Assembly: GCA_036156195.1 (NCBI GenBank)
Contig: JAYZUZ010000012.1
Span: 310,001 to 374,000, forward strand
Reading direction: 5' to 3'
DNA: 64,000 nucleotides
Source: Abyssibacter sp036156195
GTDB lineage: Bacteria > Pseudomonadota > Gammaproteobacteria > Nevskiales > OUC007
In this document: in pieces, positions 26,726 to 35,158 of the stretch
How positions within the stretch are numbered: position 1 is the stretch's first letter
Layout of the letters: each line of letters opens with the position of its first letter
Notes under the pieces: generated by a model
The model's database searches: none
Told to the model about the DNA's origin: nothing
The model's input: the letters and a program-made list of their open reading frames with translations, nothing else
Made by a program: the position numbers and the translations under genes

Positions 26726-28303
26726 ATGGCAATTGACCTGCCACCGACAGTTCCCACAGAACTCATCACCGCTGAGCCCGCCGACGCGCGCGGTCAGGCG
26801 TTGGCACTCTCCGACGGAACACGCTTTTTCCAGATCTACGGCAATACCCTGCTCGACCAGGCGGCTCTGGCCACGGCACTTCAGGACGCCTCGACCAGCG
26901 AAGAGGCCATGGAGGCCCTGGCGCAGGCCTATCGGAATCGGGGCTATTTTTTGGTCAGCGTTCGCGCCCTGGATACTGCCAAAGGCACAAATTTGTACGT
27001 GCTCGAGCAGCAGATTACCGAACTCGACGTGCCGGATCCGCTCCACCCCTACTTCGACCAATTTGAAGACACGCCAGGCCTGAAGGCGCACCGGTTCCGT
27101 CGAGCTGCAGTACTTGCCCAAACCCATGCCCGGCAGGCCGGCTACGAGCCGTTCGCGCTGTACCCGGCCGATGACGCCGACCCGCGCGCCGTCACACTGG
27201 ATATCAAAGTGGACGACGGGTTTGGCGAGCCCTACGCACTCACCGCCGGCCTCTCCAACTATGGCAACCGGTTCGTCGGCGAATATTTCGCAAGCGCCGA
27301 TGCCAGCTACGCAGACGTCGACGGCAACCGGTATCGCGCCAGTTTCGACGGCGCCTTCGAAGGCGCAGGAGCGTCAGAGGATGACGGCGACCTGATCAAG
27401 GGTGCGCTGGGTTACGACCGCATCACGCCACTGGGCCAGTTCGCGTTGGACGCCTCGTATGTCGACTACGACTACGTGATCGACACTCGCCGTGAGTTTC
27501 AGCCGGTTTTTCCGGATCTCGGTGTGCAGCAGCGTCAATACGAAGGCGCGACGCTGGAAGTCTCTGCGGAAGCGACGCAATTGCTCTACGCCGGAGACCA
27601 GACGAGGCTCATCATCGCCGAATCCATCCGCTATGCGGACGACGAGATCATCGACACAACCGCCGATGCCATGGTCCTGGACGAGCAATACACCGTCGCA
27701 GGGCTGCGCGGGACCATCGCCCATGACTTTGGGTGGCGGGAACACCGCGTCTCGATGGGGCTGACGACGGAGGGCCTGCACGCGTTATCTGCAGATACAC
27801 GCGAAACCGGCGCTGGCCGGGCAGATGCTGAGGACGAGTTCTCACTGGCAGTTGTCCAAGGCAGCCTGGGTGTGGACTGGACCGAGCGGCTGTCGACCAC
27901 CCTGATGGCGGAGCACCAGTGGTCATTTGACCCGCTACCGCAGAACGAAGAATGGGTGCTCGGCGGCCCCAACCGCATCGCGGCCTATCTTCCTGGCGCG
28001 CTGGAAGGCGACGAGGGGCTGTACAGCCGCTTCGAGATCGCCTACGAGCGGATACCCATCAGTATTGCCACGCTGGAGGCATCCGTCTTCTACGAATACG
28101 GGACGGCTCGCTTTGAGCAGCGCGCGCAGACGCCTCGGCAGAGCATTGCCGATGCCGGTATCACCCTGACCACCCGCATGCTCGACGATCGTCTCGCACT
28201 GGCGCTGACATCCGCCCACCCCACCGACCGGGAGAACGTCGATCGTCAACGATTGGAGCGTATTCGCCAGCACCTGTTCTTCGAGGCGCAGTGGAGCTTC
28301 TAG
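26726..28303 (+). CDS. TpsB/ShlB-family (FhaC-like) outer-membrane barrel protein without visible signal peptide
   Basis: The 525-residue protein resembles two-partner-secretion transporters. A POTRA-like region (about residues 30-165) with the motif QIYGNTLLDQAALATAL comes first, then a beta-barrel of alternating aromatic strands. The barrel contains the family signature LGGPNRIAAYLPGALEGDEG near residue 410 and ends in a terminal Phe (QWSF), a barrel-assembly signal. TpsB proteins export large TpsA exoproteins. Two oddities: the N-terminus (MAIDLPPTVP) has no signal peptide and none is in frame upstream before a stop codon, and no TpsA gene lies nearby. AAGGA lies eight bases upstream of the ATG. 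Confidence 0.72.
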   Translation: MAIDLPPTVPTELITAEPADARGQALALSDGTRFFQIYGNTLLDQAALATALQDASTSEEAMEALAQAYRNRGYFLVSVRALDTAKGTNLYVLEQQITELDVPDPLHPYFDQFEDTPGLKAHRFRRAAVLAQTHARQAGYEPFALYPADDADPRAVTLDIKVDDGFGEPYALTAGLSNYGNRFVGEYFASADASYADVDGNRYRASFDGAFEGAGASEDDGDLIKGALGYDRITPLGQFALDASYVDYDYVIDTRREFQPVFPDLGVQQRQYEGATLEVSAEATQLLYAGDQTRLIIAESIRYADDEIIDTTADAMVLDEQYTVAGLRGTIAHDFGWREHRVSMGLTTEGLHALSADTRETGAGRADAEDEFSLAVVQGSLGVDWTERLSTTLMAEHQWSFDPLPQNEEWVLGGPNRIAAYLPGALEGDEGLYSRFEIAYERIPISIATLEASVFYEYGTARFEQRAQTPRQSIADAGITLTTRMLDDRLALALTSAHPTDRENVDRQRLERIRQHLFFEAQWSF

Positions 28304-28351
28304 CGCTCTGCTCTTGCCCGTTTCACCGATTCACACGCAAGGAGGTCATTC

Positions 28352-28525
28352 ATGTTGAGACTCGCCATCGCGTTTTTCGTGGTCGCCATCATCGCCGCCA
28401 TCTTCGGCTTTGGTGGCATCGCGGCCGCAGCCACCGACATCGCGAAGATTCTGTTCTTCATCTTTCTCGTGCTGTTCGTGCTGGCATTGCTGGCTGGCGC
28501 GGTCCGCGGACGCCCGCCCGTTTAG
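28352..28525 (+). CDS. DUF1328 (YtjA-like) small membrane protein
   Basis: The 57-residue product has two hydrophobic helices separated by a Gly/Ala-rich turn (GFGGIAAAATDIAKILFFI), the pattern of the DUF1328/UPF0391 family. Its members are tiny inner-membrane proteins often induced by stress; their role is unknown. An excellent AAGGAGG lies seven bases before the ATG. It sits between the TpsB-like gene and the acidic lipoprotein gene and shares their transcript. Confidence 0.85.
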   Translation: MLRLAIAFFVVAIIAAIFGFGGIAAAATDIAKILFFIFLVLFVLALLAGAVRGRPPV

Positions 28526-28604
28526 ACACCGGGTCCGGCCAGCCACCCGGTGCCGGACCCCGCCCCATCCCACATCACATCACATTGTTTCAAAGGAGTG
28601 AATC

Positions 28605-28793
28605 ATGAAAACACGGACTGCATTTCTCGCTTTTCTTGCTGCGCTGATGATCAGCGCATTCTCCGCCTGCGACAGTAACGACGGGCCCGCTGAGGAGTTC
28701 GGCGAGCAGGTCGACGAAACCACTGAAGAGGTGGAAGAAGAGTACGAGCAGACCAAGGAAGACATCGAAGACTCCGCCGACGATGACAGCTAG
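28605..28793 (+). CDS. Small acidic lipoprotein
   Basis: The 62-residue protein has a lipoprotein signal with the lipobox SAFSAC (Cys22). The mature part is extremely acidic, with about 40 percent Asp and Glu (runs such as EEVEEEYEQ). It resembles entericidin-like or stress-induced small lipoproteins in size, but I do not recognise the family. AAAGGAG lies six bases before the ATG. It is the last gene before a strong terminator. Confidence 0.75.
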   Translation: MKTRTAFLAFLAALMISAFSACDSNDGPAEEFGEQVDETTEEVEEEYEQTKEDIEDSADDDS

Positions 28794-28833
28794 GTCTTTA
28801 ATCGCCGGTTAATCGTTGACGTTGGCTGGCAGC

Positions 28834-28868
28834 AAGCGGGGTCGCTTTCGGGCACCCCGCTTTTTTTT
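28834..28868 (+). terminator. Intrinsic terminator of the EF-hand/TpsB/DUF1328/lipoprotein unit
   Basis: AAGCGGGG at 28834-28841 pairs with CCCCGCTT at 28855-28862, followed by a total run of eight T (28861-28868). It lies about 40 bases after the lipoprotein stop codon. Confidence 0.9.
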
Positions 28869-28895
28869 GTGGGCGACGAGTCCGGACGAAACCTT

Positions 28896-29987
28896 TCAGC
28901 CGGCTTCGCAGGCATCCGACTCCAGCTGCTCAACTGAGAAATCCCCGGCGTCGATGACACGGTTACGGCCCGCAGACTTGGCTTGATAGAGCGCCTGATC
29001 CGCTCTGCGAATCAACGCGGCCATCACGGTCTTTGGTTCCACCGAGCGCCCCTCCGTGGGTTGGGGCTTGAGCGTCGCCATGCCAGCTGACAATGTCACG
29101 ACACCCCCGGCTGCATCCGGATTCGGAATTTCAGCGGCCTCGACTCGCGTCAGCAAGTGGCGAACTTGCTCCAGCGAAACCTCGCGACCCGACTCGAACT
29201 GCGCAACGAGAAACTCTTCCCCACCCCAGCGGGAGATCACCTCCCCTGCACGCTCGAAATGCGAAGTCATCAGATCCGCAATCGCGACCAAGGCCCGGTC
29301 GCCCGCCGGATGCCCAAGCGCGTCATTCAATCGCTTGAAGTGGTCCACATCGATCATCACGACGCTTACGGACCGCAAGGTCCGCATGGCCCGTCGCAGC
29401 TCTTTCTGAAGCACGGACTCGGCGTACGCCCGCTCCAGCAAGCCGGTCATCTCATCCACCAACGCGGTGTGCACGGCGCCGAACCAGATGGATAACAGCT
29501 CTGCCGCCTCACGCGCGGAGCGCAATTGATCAGGCGCGGGCAACCCGGCGCGGAACTGGGCGAGGCACATGGCCCCGATCTGCTGCCCATCTGCAGAAAC
29601 GCGCCACGCTGCAAAGGTCCTCACATCCCCCTCGCGCCGGGTCGCGTGCAACTCCTTGAGCAGCGGATCGGCTTTGACGTTCGGGCTGATGAGATGATCT
29701 CGCCCGGACTGGAGAAACGCCACGGCGAGTTCGCGACAGTCCTGATTGTCTTCAGGCAACAGCGCAGCCGCACGGACCACCTGCCGGACCTGCGGTAAGC
29801 CCGAATTGACGGGCTGGAACCAGCACACATCCGCTTCTGAGCCCTTAAGCGCCAATCGGACGATCAGCTCGATCCCACGGAGCAGCTCGCTCCGCTCGGG
29901 CAGCATTCCGAACTCTTCGATGAGAGATGGCTTGGTCACAGAGGAGATGATGCCGGAAAATTTGGATTCAGGCCGATCTGTACACAT
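28896..29987 (-). CDS. GGDEF-domain diguanylate cyclase with N-terminal sensory region
   Basis: The C-terminal half (about residues 190-350) is a GGDEF domain with the active-site form WGGEEF and the upstream metal/GTP segment MIDVDHFKRLNDALGHPAGD, so it should synthesise c-di-GMP. The allosteric I-site position reads RAGE rather than RxxD, so product inhibition may be weak. The N-terminal 185 residues are soluble and GAF-like, but I cannot name the ligand. The start at 29985-29987 (MCTDRPESK) has GAGG eight bases upstream; a 22-residue in-frame extension was rejected. No transmembrane segment is seen, so the protein is cytoplasmic. Confidence 0.87.
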   Translation of the reverse strand: MCTDRPESKFSGIISSVTKPSLIEEFGMLPERSELLRGIELIVRLALKGSEADVCWFQPVNSGLPQVRQVVRAAALLPEDNQDCRELAVAFLQSGRDHLISPNVKADPLLKELHATRREGDVRTFAAWRVSADGQQIGAMCLAQFRAGLPAPDQLRSAREAAELLSIWFGAVHTALVDEMTGLLERAYAESVLQKELRRAMRTLRSVSVVMIDVDHFKRLNDALGHPAGDRALVAIADLMTSHFERAGEVISRWGGEEFLVAQFESGREVSLEQVRHLLTRVEAAEIPNPDAAGGVVTLSAGMATLKPQPTEGRSVEPKTVMAALIRRADQALYQAKSAGRNRVIDAGDFSVEQLESDACEAG

Positions 29988-30101
29988 CGAACATGCCTCT
30001 GTCCTCAGGCACGCCCTGCCGGCCGATGGTCCGACGTTGCTCCCTGCCACCACCGCCGACCCACAAGCTGCAAATCAGCGCCCAGCAGAAAACCTCGAAA
30101 C

Positions 30102-30128
30102 AAAATAAAAAGCCACCCGTAGGTGGCT
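30102..30128 (-). terminator. Intrinsic terminator of the tRNA-Pro transcript
   Basis: AGCCACC at 30111-30117 pairs with GGTGGCT at 30122-30128 around a four-base loop. On the minus strand this is followed by a T-rich tail (TTTTATTTT). It lies 16 bases after the tRNA CCA end and probably ends the infC-ihfA-merR-tRNA operon. Confidence 0.85.
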
Positions 30129-30144
30129 GTTTTATTAGGTTATT

Positions 30145-30221
30145 TGGTCGGGGAGGCAGGATTTGAACCTGCGACCACCTGCACCCCATGCAGGTGCGCT
30201 ACCAGGCTGCGCTACACCCCG
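30145..30221 (-). tRNA. tRNA-Pro (anticodon GGG)
   Basis: The minus strand folds into a standard 77-base cloverleaf with an encoded CCA end. The D-loop has AGCGCAGCCTGGTAGCGC, the anticodon stem CCTGC/GCAGG holds the loop ATGGGGT (anticodon GGG, reading CCC and CCU), and the T-arm has GGTTCAAATCC. The acceptor stem has one T-T mismatch near its base. It lies 136 bases downstream of the MerR gene on the same strand and just before a terminator, as in many gammaproteobacteria. Confidence 0.97.
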
Positions 30222-30357
30222 ACGGAGGCGGGATGATACCCGGATTGTCCGTCCGACTCCACCACTAATCGTGAATCCATGCTTGTGGGTGATCAAGACC
30301 ACGCTTAACGACTTGGCCAAGGCGCGAATAGTCTCGGCGTCCGCCGCAAGCCCGCGG

Positions 30358-30729
30358 TTACAAGGCGCCGATGATGGCCTCGAGTTCGATGCGAATCTCT
30401 TCCAACGCTTTGCGAGCCGGCGACTTGGGTGCATCGCCCGCAACGCTTTCCTGCAGTTGCTGCCGGGCGCCGCCAATGGTGAACCCCTTGTCGTACAGCA
30501 AGTGGCGTATCTGACGGACCAGTTCAACGTCACGACGCTGGTAATAGCGACGATTGCCGCGCCGCTTGACCGGACGTAGCTGCGTAAACTCCTGCTCCCA
30601 ATAACGCAGCACATGCGGTTTGACCGCACATAACTCGCTGACTTCGCCAATGGAGAAGTAACGTTTGGCGGGAATTTCCGGCAGTTCCAGCGTGGGGACT
30701 GGAACGCGTTCAGGCGCGGTTGCGGGCAC
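30358..30729 (-). CDS. MerR-family transcriptional regulator
   Basis: This 123-residue protein has the MerR winged-helix N-terminus (RYFSIGEVSELCAVKPHVLRYWEQEF, quoted positions about 23-48 only in part) and a basic recognition helix RRGNRRYYQRRDVE. There is no C-terminal cysteine cluster for metal sensing; the tail is a short helix. The gene downstream of ihfA is conserved in gammaproteobacteria, and its targets are generally unknown. It starts with GTG and overlaps the end of ihfA by 20 bases, so it is translated with it. Confidence 0.9.
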   Translation of the reverse strand: MPATAPERVPVPTLELPEIPAKRYFSIGEVSELCAVKPHVLRYWEQEFTQLRPVKRRGNRRYYQRRDVELVRQIRHLLYDKGFTIGGARQQLQESVAGDAPKSPARKALEEIRIELEAIIGAL

Positions 30730-31009
30730 TTTCGTCTACTCGACTGCGTAGCTTTTGACCGGGGCGAAACGTGACAACCCTGCGGGCAGAGATGGGAATC
30801 TCCTCGCCCGTTTTCGGGTTGCGCCCGGGTCGCTCCCGCTTGTTACGCAGTTCGAAGTTTCCAAACCCGGACAGCTTGACTGGATCACCCGTCTCCAGTG
30901 CGCTTCGGACTTCCTCGAAAAACAACTCGACGAACTCCTTGGCTTCTCGCTTATTGAGTCCTAGCTCCTCGAACAGCGTTTCCGCAAGGTCTGCCTTGGT
31001 CAACGCCAC
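30710..31009 (-). CDS. ihfA: Integration host factor alpha subunit
   Basis: The 99-residue protein is a typical IHF-alpha: MALTKADLAETLFEELGLNK at the N-terminus, the GFGNFELRNK core and the DNA-bending arm RPGRNPKTGEEIPISARRV. The start codon is GTG (31007-31009), two bases after the pheT stop codon. IHF-alpha pairs with IHF-beta, encoded at 1943-2227. The order pheS-pheT-ihfA-merR is the standard gammaproteobacterial arrangement, and co-expression with phenylalanyl-tRNA synthetase is expected. Confidence 0.97.
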   Translation of the reverse strand: MALTKADLAETLFEELGLNKREAKEFVELFFEEVRSALETGDPVKLSGFGNFELRNKRERPGRNPKTGEEIPISARRVVTFRPGQKLRSRVDESARNRA

Positions 31010-31011
31010 GC

Positions 31012-33375
31012 CTATTCCCTGAAACCAACCCCCAACTCAGCGGACAGGGCAGATCGCACCTTAGCGACTGCTTCATCCACCTCCCGATCAATTAGCGTGC
31101 GTGTTTTATCTTGGAAAATCAAGCTCAAAGCGACGCTTTTGGAGGAATCGGGTAAACCCGCACCGCGATAAACATCAAACACGCCCGCCTGGCGAAGAAG
31201 CGAACCACCTGCTGAGCGACACACACGGAGCAACTCACCTACCGGCAATGAGTCTTCGCAGACCACCGCGAGATCGCGACGCACAGAGGGTTGATCGGTC
31301 ACCGGCTCATAGGCCGGAGCACGTCCCTGCAGCAGGACACCCAACTCGATTTCGAACACGACGGGGGCCGGTCCAAGGTCAAGCTGACGGGCTACCGCCG
31401 GGTGCAGACGCCCCAGCCAACCGACCGGACGCCCCTGCACCATCAATCGAGCAGATTGCCCCGGATGCAAGGCAGCGTGAGACTGCGCCTCGCACTGCAA
31501 GGTCTTGCCGGCCTGCTCAAGCAGCGCTTCGAGATCAACCTTGATGTCAAAGAAATCCACTGGCGTCTGATCGGCATCCCAGTGTTCGGACAGGCGCCGT
31601 CCGCTCGCCAGACCCGCAAGAACCTGTGGCTGCGAGACATCCTCACCCTTCGGATGAAACTGCAATCCAAGCTCATAAATGCGCAGTCGATCGGAACCGC
31701 GGGCGCGATTATGTTTGAGCACACCCACCAGCCCGCTCCACAACGTCGTCCGCATGACAGACAGCTGTTCCGCAATCGGATTGTCGACTGCCACGGTCTC
31801 CAGCCCGCCTGACAGCGCCGAATCAACGGCGGCATCCACAAAACTGTAGGTGATGACTTCGCGATAGCCACGACCACACAGCACATCATGGATACGCGAC
31901 CGGTCAATCTGATCTTCGTTGATGCGACCGAACTGCAATTCAACCGTCCGCGCGCCACCGGGTAGATGGTCGTAGCCGATGACTCTTGCCACCTCTTCGA
32001 CCAGGTCTTCTTCGATGCGCAGGTCGTAACGGTGACTGGGAGGCGTCACCTGGAACTGATCGCCACCGTCCTGCTGAACGGCACAACCCAGTCGCGTGAG
32101 AATGTCGCGCACACGATCTTCCGCAATCACGCCGCCCAGCAATGCTGCCAGACGCGCGAGCCGCAACCGGATTGGCGCCTGATCTGGCGCGGCACCCACC
32201 TCACGCACCGGCCCCGCCTGCCCACCGCAGATTTCAAGTACCAGGGCGGTTGCACGTTCCATGGCCACTCGCTGCAGAGCGGGGTCAACGCCCCGCTCAT
32301 AGCGATAAAGCGCATCGGACACCAGCTTGAAACGGCGCCCAACACCCGCCACTGCATCAGGCGCAAAGCAGGCAGCCTCCAGGTAAAGATCCTGTGTTGC
32401 CTCTGACACGGCCGAGACCGCACCACCCATGGCACCGGCCAACCCGACCGGCCCGTTGTCATCGGCAATCACGAGACAACGCTCATCGAGATCAATGGTT
32501 TGCTCGTTCAACAGTACCAGTGACTCACCGGCGGTGGCCCGGCGGGCAAGCAGTGGCCCGTTCAGCTGCGAGTCGTCATACGCATGCATGGGCTGGCCGA
32601 GTTCAATCAGCACATAATTGGTGATATCCACCAGTGCATGTTTCGGGCGCAGCCCGGCCCGTCTCAAGCGCTCCTGCATCCACGTAGGCGTCGGACGCGC
32701 CGCATCGACACCACGGATCAACCGGCCGCAAAACACCGGGGTATCGGCCAAATCCTCAATCTTGACCCCTCGTCCATCGTCATGCGTGGCAGCAACGGGC
32801 GCACAGTCCAGGGGCGACCAGTCGGCTGCGTACAACACGGCCGCGTCGCGGGCCACACCACGAATACTGGCGCAGTCACCTCGATTCGGCGTGAGTTCGA
32901 TCTCGATGACGTGGTCTTCCGCCTGGATTGCGTCGCGGAAGTTCTGACCCGGCTCAAACGCGCCGTGCAACTCCATCAATCCATCCGACGCCTCACCCAG
33001 ACCCAGCTCTTTTGCGGAGCACAGCATGCCCGCAGAAGGCACACCGCGAAGCTTGGCCTGCTTGATCTTCGTTCCACCAGGCAGCACTGCGCCAACCGTG
33101 GCCAGCGGCACCAACATGCCAGCGCGAACATTGGGCGCACCACAGACAATCTGCTGCATCGCGCCACCTCCATTGACCTGGCAAACACGCAGCCGATCCG
33201 CATCAGGATGCGGCTCCACTGCCTCAACTCGCGCAACAACCACACCGGAAAAATCCGGCACCACTGGATCGACGGCGTCGACCTCGAGCCCGGCAAGGGT
33301 CAGACGCTCAGCGAGTGCTGCCGGCGTCTCGTCGATCGCCACCCACTCGGCCAGCCATTGGGTACTCACTTTCAT
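31012..33375 (-). CDS. pheT: Phenylalanyl-tRNA synthetase beta subunit
   Basis: The 787-residue subunit shows the usual domain order: EMAP-like tRNA-binding domain (about 39-148), B3/B4 editing region, B5 domain (about 400-470), a catalytic-like core and the C-terminal ferredoxin-fold anticodon-binding domain (about 693-786). It forms a heterotetramer with PheS that charges tRNA-Phe and edits mischarged Tyr-tRNA. Length matches the E. coli subunit (795). It follows pheS by 12 bases. Confidence 0.97.
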   Translation of the reverse strand: MKVSTQWLAEWVAIDETPAALAERLTLAGLEVDAVDPVVPDFSGVVVARVEAVEPHPDADRLRVCQVNGGGAMQQIVCGAPNVRAGMLVPLATVGAVLPGGTKIKQAKLRGVPSAGMLCSAKELGLGEASDGLMELHGAFEPGQNFRDAIQAEDHVIEIELTPNRGDCASIRGVARDAAVLYAADWSPLDCAPVAATHDDGRGVKIEDLADTPVFCGRLIRGVDAARPTPTWMQERLRRAGLRPKHALVDITNYVLIELGQPMHAYDDSQLNGPLLARRATAGESLVLLNEQTIDLDERCLVIADDNGPVGLAGAMGGAVSAVSEATQDLYLEAACFAPDAVAGVGRRFKLVSDALYRYERGVDPALQRVAMERATALVLEICGGQAGPVREVGAAPDQAPIRLRLARLAALLGGVIAEDRVRDILTRLGCAVQQDGGDQFQVTPPSHRYDLRIEEDLVEEVARVIGYDHLPGGARTVELQFGRINEDQIDRSRIHDVLCGRGYREVITYSFVDAAVDSALSGGLETVAVDNPIAEQLSVMRTTLWSGLVGVLKHNRARGSDRLRIYELGLQFHPKGEDVSQPQVLAGLASGRRLSEHWDADQTPVDFFDIKVDLEALLEQAGKTLQCEAQSHAALHPGQSARLMVQGRPVGWLGRLHPAVARQLDLGPAPVVFEIELGVLLQGRAPAYEPVTDQPSVRRDLAVVCEDSLPVGELLRVCRSAGGSLLRQAGVFDVYRGAGLPDSSKSVALSLIFQDKTRTLIDREVDEAVAKVRSALSAELGVGFRE

Positions 33376-33387
33376 CGCAGAACTGCC

Positions 33388-34389
33388 TTACTGGAACTGC
33401 GCGAGAAAGCGCAGATCGTTTTCGAAGAAAAGACGCAGGTCATCCACCCCGTAACGGAGCATGGCCATACGCTCCATTCCCATGCCAAAGGCATAGCCGG
33501 TGTAAACCTCCGGGTCGATACCCACCGCGCGCAGCACATTGGGATGCACCATCCCGCAGCCCAGAATCTCCATCCAGCCTTCTCGGCCGTTGAGATCCTG
33601 GTAATGAATATCCACCTCGCAGGACGGCTCGGTAAACGGGAAGTAAGACGGTCTGAACCGGGTTTTAACGTCACGCTCAAAGAAGGCGGACAAAAACGCC
33701 TGCAGATCGGCCCTCAAATCGGCAAAACTCACGCCGCGCGCAACGTACAGCCCTTCCAACTGATGAAACATGGGGCTGTGCGTGCGATCTGAATCGCAGC
33801 GGTACACCCGGCCGGGCGCGATGATCCGCAATGGAGGCTCTCGCTCTTCCATCATCCGAATCTGCACCGAAGACGTATGCGTTCGAAGCACACGCCGGCC
33901 CTGCCCGGCGTAAAACGTATCGTGCATCGCACGTGCAGGATGGTTGGGCGGAAAGTTCAGCGCCTCGAAATTGTGATAGTCATCTTCGATCTCCGGCCCC
34001 TCGACAACCTCGAATCCGATGGTGCCAAAAAGCGCGGATATGCGATCTATCACCCGGCGAATGGGGTGAGCACCGCCATAGCCGTCACCGCGACCAGGCA
34101 AGGTGACATCAACGGCCTCGCCAGCGAGCTTGGCATCGATCGCCGCGCGCTCCAGCACGGAGCGACGACTGTTGATCCGCTCGATGAGCGCTTGCTTGGT
34201 TGCATTGACTTCCGCACCGAACTGGCGACGCTGCTCTGGCTCCATACCACCCAGCGTTTTCAGCAGCCCAGTGATGCGCCCTTTCTTACCCAGCATCTCA
34301 ACCCGGACCTCATCCAAAGCGGCCAGGTCGGGGGCGGCCTCGATGCGAGCGGACGCATCTTCATGCAGTTGTTTCAGATCTTCCGACAT
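33388..34389 (-). CDS. pheS: Phenylalanyl-tRNA synthetase alpha subunit
   Basis: The 333-residue subunit has an N-terminal coiled coil that contacts tRNA and a class II catalytic core with motif 2 (LLRTHTSSVQIRMM-type segment) and motif 3 (YAFGMGMERMAMLRYG). The PSYFPFTEPSCEV segment is part of the phenylalanine pocket. It is separated from rplT by an intrinsic terminator that could act as an attenuator. No strong Shine-Dalgarno sequence is visible before the ATG. Confidence 0.97.
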   Translation of the reverse strand: MSEDLKQLHEDASARIEAAPDLAALDEVRVEMLGKKGRITGLLKTLGGMEPEQRRQFGAEVNATKQALIERINSRRSVLERAAIDAKLAGEAVDVTLPGRGDGYGGAHPIRRVIDRISALFGTIGFEVVEGPEIEDDYHNFEALNFPPNHPARAMHDTFYAGQGRRVLRTHTSSVQIRMMEEREPPLRIIAPGRVYRCDSDRTHSPMFHQLEGLYVARGVSFADLRADLQAFLSAFFERDVKTRFRPSYFPFTEPSCEVDIHYQDLNGREGWMEILGCGMVHPNVLRAVGIDPEVYTGYAFGMGMERMAMLRYGVDDLRLFFENDLRFLAQFQ

Positions 34390-34460
34390 CTTGTTGATCC
34401 GGCTTTCTTTATTGGACAGGCCCTGTCACCGCCCAGATCCAGCGCAGCGGTGCTGGCCAC

Positions 34461-34489
34461 AAAAAAAGGGGAAGGCCACAGCCTTCCCC
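34461..34489 (-). terminator. Terminator/attenuator between rplT and pheS
   Basis: A perfect 9-base-pair stem (34468-34476 with 34481-34489) with a four-base loop is followed on the minus strand by seven T (34461-34467). It lies about 50 bases after the rplT stop codon and about 70 bases before pheS. E. coli has a Phe-codon-controlled attenuator at this place, but no Phe-rich leader peptide can be found here. Confidence 0.85.
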
Positions 34490-34539
34490 TTCTTGTTCAA
34501 CGCTCACATCACCTGCGCCACAACGGCGAGGGATGTTGG

Positions 34540-34893
34540 TCAGAGGCTGGCCTTGGCTTGCTCGGCAAGCTGACCAAACGCTGCAGCGTCATGAACCGCC
34601 AGATCAGCAAGCACCTTGCGATCCAGCTCAACGCCGGCTTCCTTCAGCCCATGGATAAAGCGGCTGTAGGACAAACCGTTTTCCTTGGCTGCGGCGCCGA
34701 TACGCTGAATCCACAGCGCGCGGAACTCGCGCTTGCGGACCTTACGGTCGCGATAGGCGTACTGACCAGCTTTGGTAACGGCCTGGTTGGCAACGCGGAA
34801 GCTACGACTCCGGGCGCCATAATAGCCCTTGGCAGCCTTGAGAACTTTCTTGTGTCGTGCCTTGGCGGTTACGCCGCGCTTGACTCGTGGCAT
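34540..34893 (-). CDS. rplT: 50S ribosomal protein L20
   Basis: Starting at MPRVKRGVTA the protein has 117 residues (E. coli 118) and the conserved basic pattern AKGYYGARSRSFRVANQAV and GLSYSRFIHGLKEAGVELDRK. L20 is an early 23S rRNA assembly protein. In E. coli it represses its own operon by binding the rpmI leader; that control is plausible but not shown here. A 15-codon upstream extension lacks conservation. Confidence 0.98.
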   Translation of the reverse strand: MPRVKRGVTAKARHKKVLKAAKGYYGARSRSFRVANQAVTKAGQYAYRDRKVRKREFRALWIQRIGAAAKENGLSYSRFIHGLKEAGVELDRKVLADLAVHDAAAFGQLAEQAKASL

Positions 34894-34941
34894 GACGATT
34901 TCCTCGTGATCATCGGCCTGTGCACCAGGCCGAAACAAACA

Positions 34942-35139
34942 TTAAACGTAGGGCAGCATCCGCTCTACGGCTTTGGTGTCGCAGCTAGCGACCTGCGTCA
35001 CCTTACGCAGCTGGCGGCAGCGCTTGGCGTTCTTCTTGGTCAGGATGTGGCGGTGATGGGACTGCATCCGCTTGAAACCACCACTGCCGGTGCGCTTGAA
35101 ACGCTTGGCAGCGCCCCGGTTGGTCTTCATCTTCGGCAT
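34942..35139 (-). CDS. rpmI: 50S ribosomal protein L35
   Basis: The 65-residue, highly basic protein starts MPKMKTNRGAAKRFKRTGSGG and ends in LRKVTQVASCDTKAVERMLPY, an unmistakable L35 with the standard length. It lies 19 bases after infC and 48 bases before rplT in the conserved infC-rpmI-rplT operon. Confidence 0.98.
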   Translation of the reverse strand: MPKMKTNRGAAKRFKRTGSGGFKRMQSHHRHILTKKNAKRCRQLRKVTQVASCDTKAVERMLPYV

Positions 35140-35158
35140 GACAACTCTCTGTCGATTC

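Noticed and set aside
32584..33792. 402-codon frame antisense to pheT/pheS
   Set aside because: Covers two certain genes on the other strand and lacks any protein signature.
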